A stretch of DNA of 64,000 nucleotides, taken from contig CAWENX010000007.1 in the NCBI GenBank assembly GCA_963810555.1, forward strand, positions 124,001 through 188,000, written 5' to 3'. Below are positions 62,633 through 64,000 of this stretch, piece by piece. This DNA comes from G963677325 sp963810555 (GTDB lineage: Bacteria; Bacteroidota; Bacteroidia; Bacteroidales; Prolixibacteraceae). Both the position numbers and the translations under genes were made by a program. The notes beneath the pieces were generated by a model. That model saw only the letters and a program-made list of their open reading frames with translations. It searched no databases and was not told the origin of the DNA. Within the stretch, counting starts at the first letter, position 1. Each line of letters starts with the position of its first letter.

Positions 62633-64000
62633 CTACCAAACTCTTGCCGATTCAGGTGCACCGCCATTCTGAGGAATATCTTTCATATCCTGAAGGTAAA
62701 TACTGATATTATTGCCGTTATCGCCCCGTCTGACGGTCAATTTTTGTTCTCCGATCAAATAACTGATCTCGTCGGGTTTGCCAAGAAAAGGAACAACCGC
62801 ATTAGATACTTCTTCAGAACGAAAATCATTTACGATAAGCCAGCGTCCTTTCCCGTCTTTAACCTCACCCCTTTTGTCCTTTAATTCAGAGGGTACGAGC
62901 GAATCGAGGCTTATGCATAAACCGCCTTTACGGACAAACGACTTCACTGCCTCCAGGGTTTCGGGGCTGATCAGCACACCGGTGAGGAAAACCAGTTTCA
63001 GTCCTTCCATCTCCTTAGTGCCTGCAAGGTGGTCATATACTATAACACCTTTCAGCGGGCAAAAAAAGTCATGAGGCTTGTCTTTATAGGCGCGGTTATG
63101 ATAGCTGATCCCTGTTTCCTCAGCCTGACCGTGAGTAAGCAAATGCCATATTTGGAACCAGGCAGCAGTTTCAGGAGTCGTGTGAAGGTTTGCAGCACCA
63201 TACAAAGCATCAGGCAGCCAGGAATCCTTTTGACCCCAGCAGGAATCGTCGAAACGGATGATAGCCACTTCGGGACGGATATCACGGAAAGTATATTTAC
63301 GCGGATGTGCAGGGAAATATTCTTTCGTCAATGACTGATAAATCTTACCGTAAGGACTTGTATCATAACTTACTACACCATTATTATTATTCCTTGTGAT
63401 CAGTCCGCGTACATTTTCAACAAATATTCTCGATGCTCCAAGCCAATAGGCATAAAGCATGGAAGCCTGCAATTCCTGAGGCGGATGACCCGGAAATCCT
63501 GACAATCCCCACAAATCAGGCGAAACGCAAAACTCCCTTCCGTACTGCCTTGCAGCTCCCATCGCGATTGCCCCGAATACCGAATCGATACCTTCCTTCA
63601 TAAACTTGATGGCAATATCAAAGCCGGCACGGGCAAATGTGAACAGCATGGCTGGAAAAACATCCTCGGTCATTGGTACAACTCCTTTAAGACGATAATT
63701 TGAGGCCACATCTTTAGCACTCTTATAAACAGCTTCATAGGCTTCGGTCAGCGTCATGCCATCAGTAGCTGCAAAATAGGGATGAACACGACCTGTACTT
63801 TTCGAATCCCCTCCCCCATTGGTATTAGCGGTGCGGCGCATCTGACCGTGTTCAGGTTCATCATAAAGAACTCCCCGAAATTCAGGGTAAGATGCCGCCG
63901 TTCCAAGCATTTCACCTGTCAAATCCCAGCGATGTGTTTTATCGGGATGAGCCAGGATATCATTGCCGTTTTTATCAAGGAACTCCCCTTCGGCTGAATA
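62633..64000 (-). CDS. Glycosidase-like protein, 5' end outside the window
   Basis: The frame stays open to base 64000, so the N-terminus is missing; at least 455 residues are visible. The fold looks like a TIM-barrel glycoside hydrolase (GH42-like order), with FRGVLYDEPEHGQMRR near the visible start, a segment ASRIFVENVRG, and then a trimerisation/beta-galactosidase-like domain (FFCPLKGVIVYDHLAGTKEMEGLKLVFLTGVLISPETLEAVKSFVRKGG). No family can be fixed without the N-terminus. It converges with the oxidoreductase gene, separated by 18 bases. Confidence 0.6.
   Translation of the reverse strand, partial: YSAEGEFLDKNGNDILAHPDKTHRWDLTGEMLGTAASYPEFRGVLYDEPEHGQMRRTANTNGGGDSKSTGRVHPYFAATDGMTLTEAYEAVYKSAKDVASNYRLKGVVPMTEDVFPAMLFTFARAGFDIAIKFMKEGIDSVFGAIAMGAARQYGREFCVSPDLWGLSGFPGHPPQELQASMLYAYWLGASRIFVENVRGLITRNNNNGVVSYDTSPYGKIYQSLTKEYFPAHPRKYTFRDIRPEVAIIRFDDSCWGQKDSWLPDALYGAANLHTTPETAAWFQIWHLLTHGQAEETGISYHNRAYKDKPHDFFCPLKGVIVYDHLAGTKEMEGLKLVFLTGVLISPETLEAVKSFVRKGGLCISLDSLVPSELKDKRGEVKDGKGRWLIVNDFRSEEVSNAVVPFLGKPDEISYLIGEQKLTVRRGDNGNNISIYLQDMKDIPQNGGAPESARVW

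Overview
The window looks like one contig of a heterotrophic Bacteroidota genome, probably marine or anaerobic and related to Prolixibacteraceae or Marinilabiliales. Base composition is moderately AT-rich. Where promoters can be read they fit the Bacteroidota pattern (TTTG about 19 bases before TAnnTTTG). Shine-Dalgarno sites are mostly absent. Several Gfo/Idh/MocA and aldo/keto reductases carry Tat-type signals, and DUF1080, DUF1573, DUF3109, CHRD, DUF6266 and a two-gene RidA/D-threonine-aldolase unit are typical of that phylum.

Layout. (1) 1-7.1 kb is the integrase-proximal end of a prophage or phage-like integrative element, all on the minus strand. It has a tyrosine integrase coupled to an unknown 338-aa protein, an operator/palindrome region, an excisionase-like HTH protein, two winged-helix replication proteins, a DnaB helicase and three unknown small genes. 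The element continues past the left edge. (2) 7.3-15.8 kb holds chromosomal genes: PadR regulator, PQQ-type propeller, Tat-exported oxidoreductase, ceramidase-like protein, M48 lipoprotein protease, folD and ffh. (3) 16-22 kb holds an RRM protein, three tandem CHRD lipoproteins (the third cut by an IS1595-family element), a second IS1595-family element in inverse orientation and a CxxxxCH cytochrome-like protein. (4) 22-48.6 kb holds a TolC/adaptor/RND efflux operon, purL, valS, ROK kinase, S9 peptidase, aldo/keto reductase, DctA-type symporter, D-TA/RidA pair, DUF1080, DUF1573 and gpmI. (5) 48.6-59.8 kb is accessory-rich: DUF3109, an orphan XylF-like binding protein, DUF116, DUF6266, DUF2971, a MazEF-like toxin-antitoxin pair, and a GNAT-HDAC fusion coupled to a DUF975-like membrane protein. 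(6) 59.9-64 kb holds an MFS transporter, a second Gfo/Idh/MocA protein and a truncated glycosidase-like gene.

Two window-wide signals stand out. First, many genes are split by one-base indels, often at homopolymers. They include purL, gpmI, dnaB, the efflux adaptor, the S9 peptidase and the xylF-like gene. Because essential housekeeping genes are hit, sequencing or assembly error is the simplest reading, so I report joined gene spans. Second, many intergenic regions contain short tandem arrays with periods of 7, 8 or 11 bases. Some 11- and 8-base arrays touch or lie just upstream of start codons; most 7-base arrays form purine-rich/pyrimidine-rich inverted pairs between genes, sometimes overlapping stop codons. 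This is the least explained structure in the window.

No rRNA, tRNA, CRISPR array or riboswitch was recognised.
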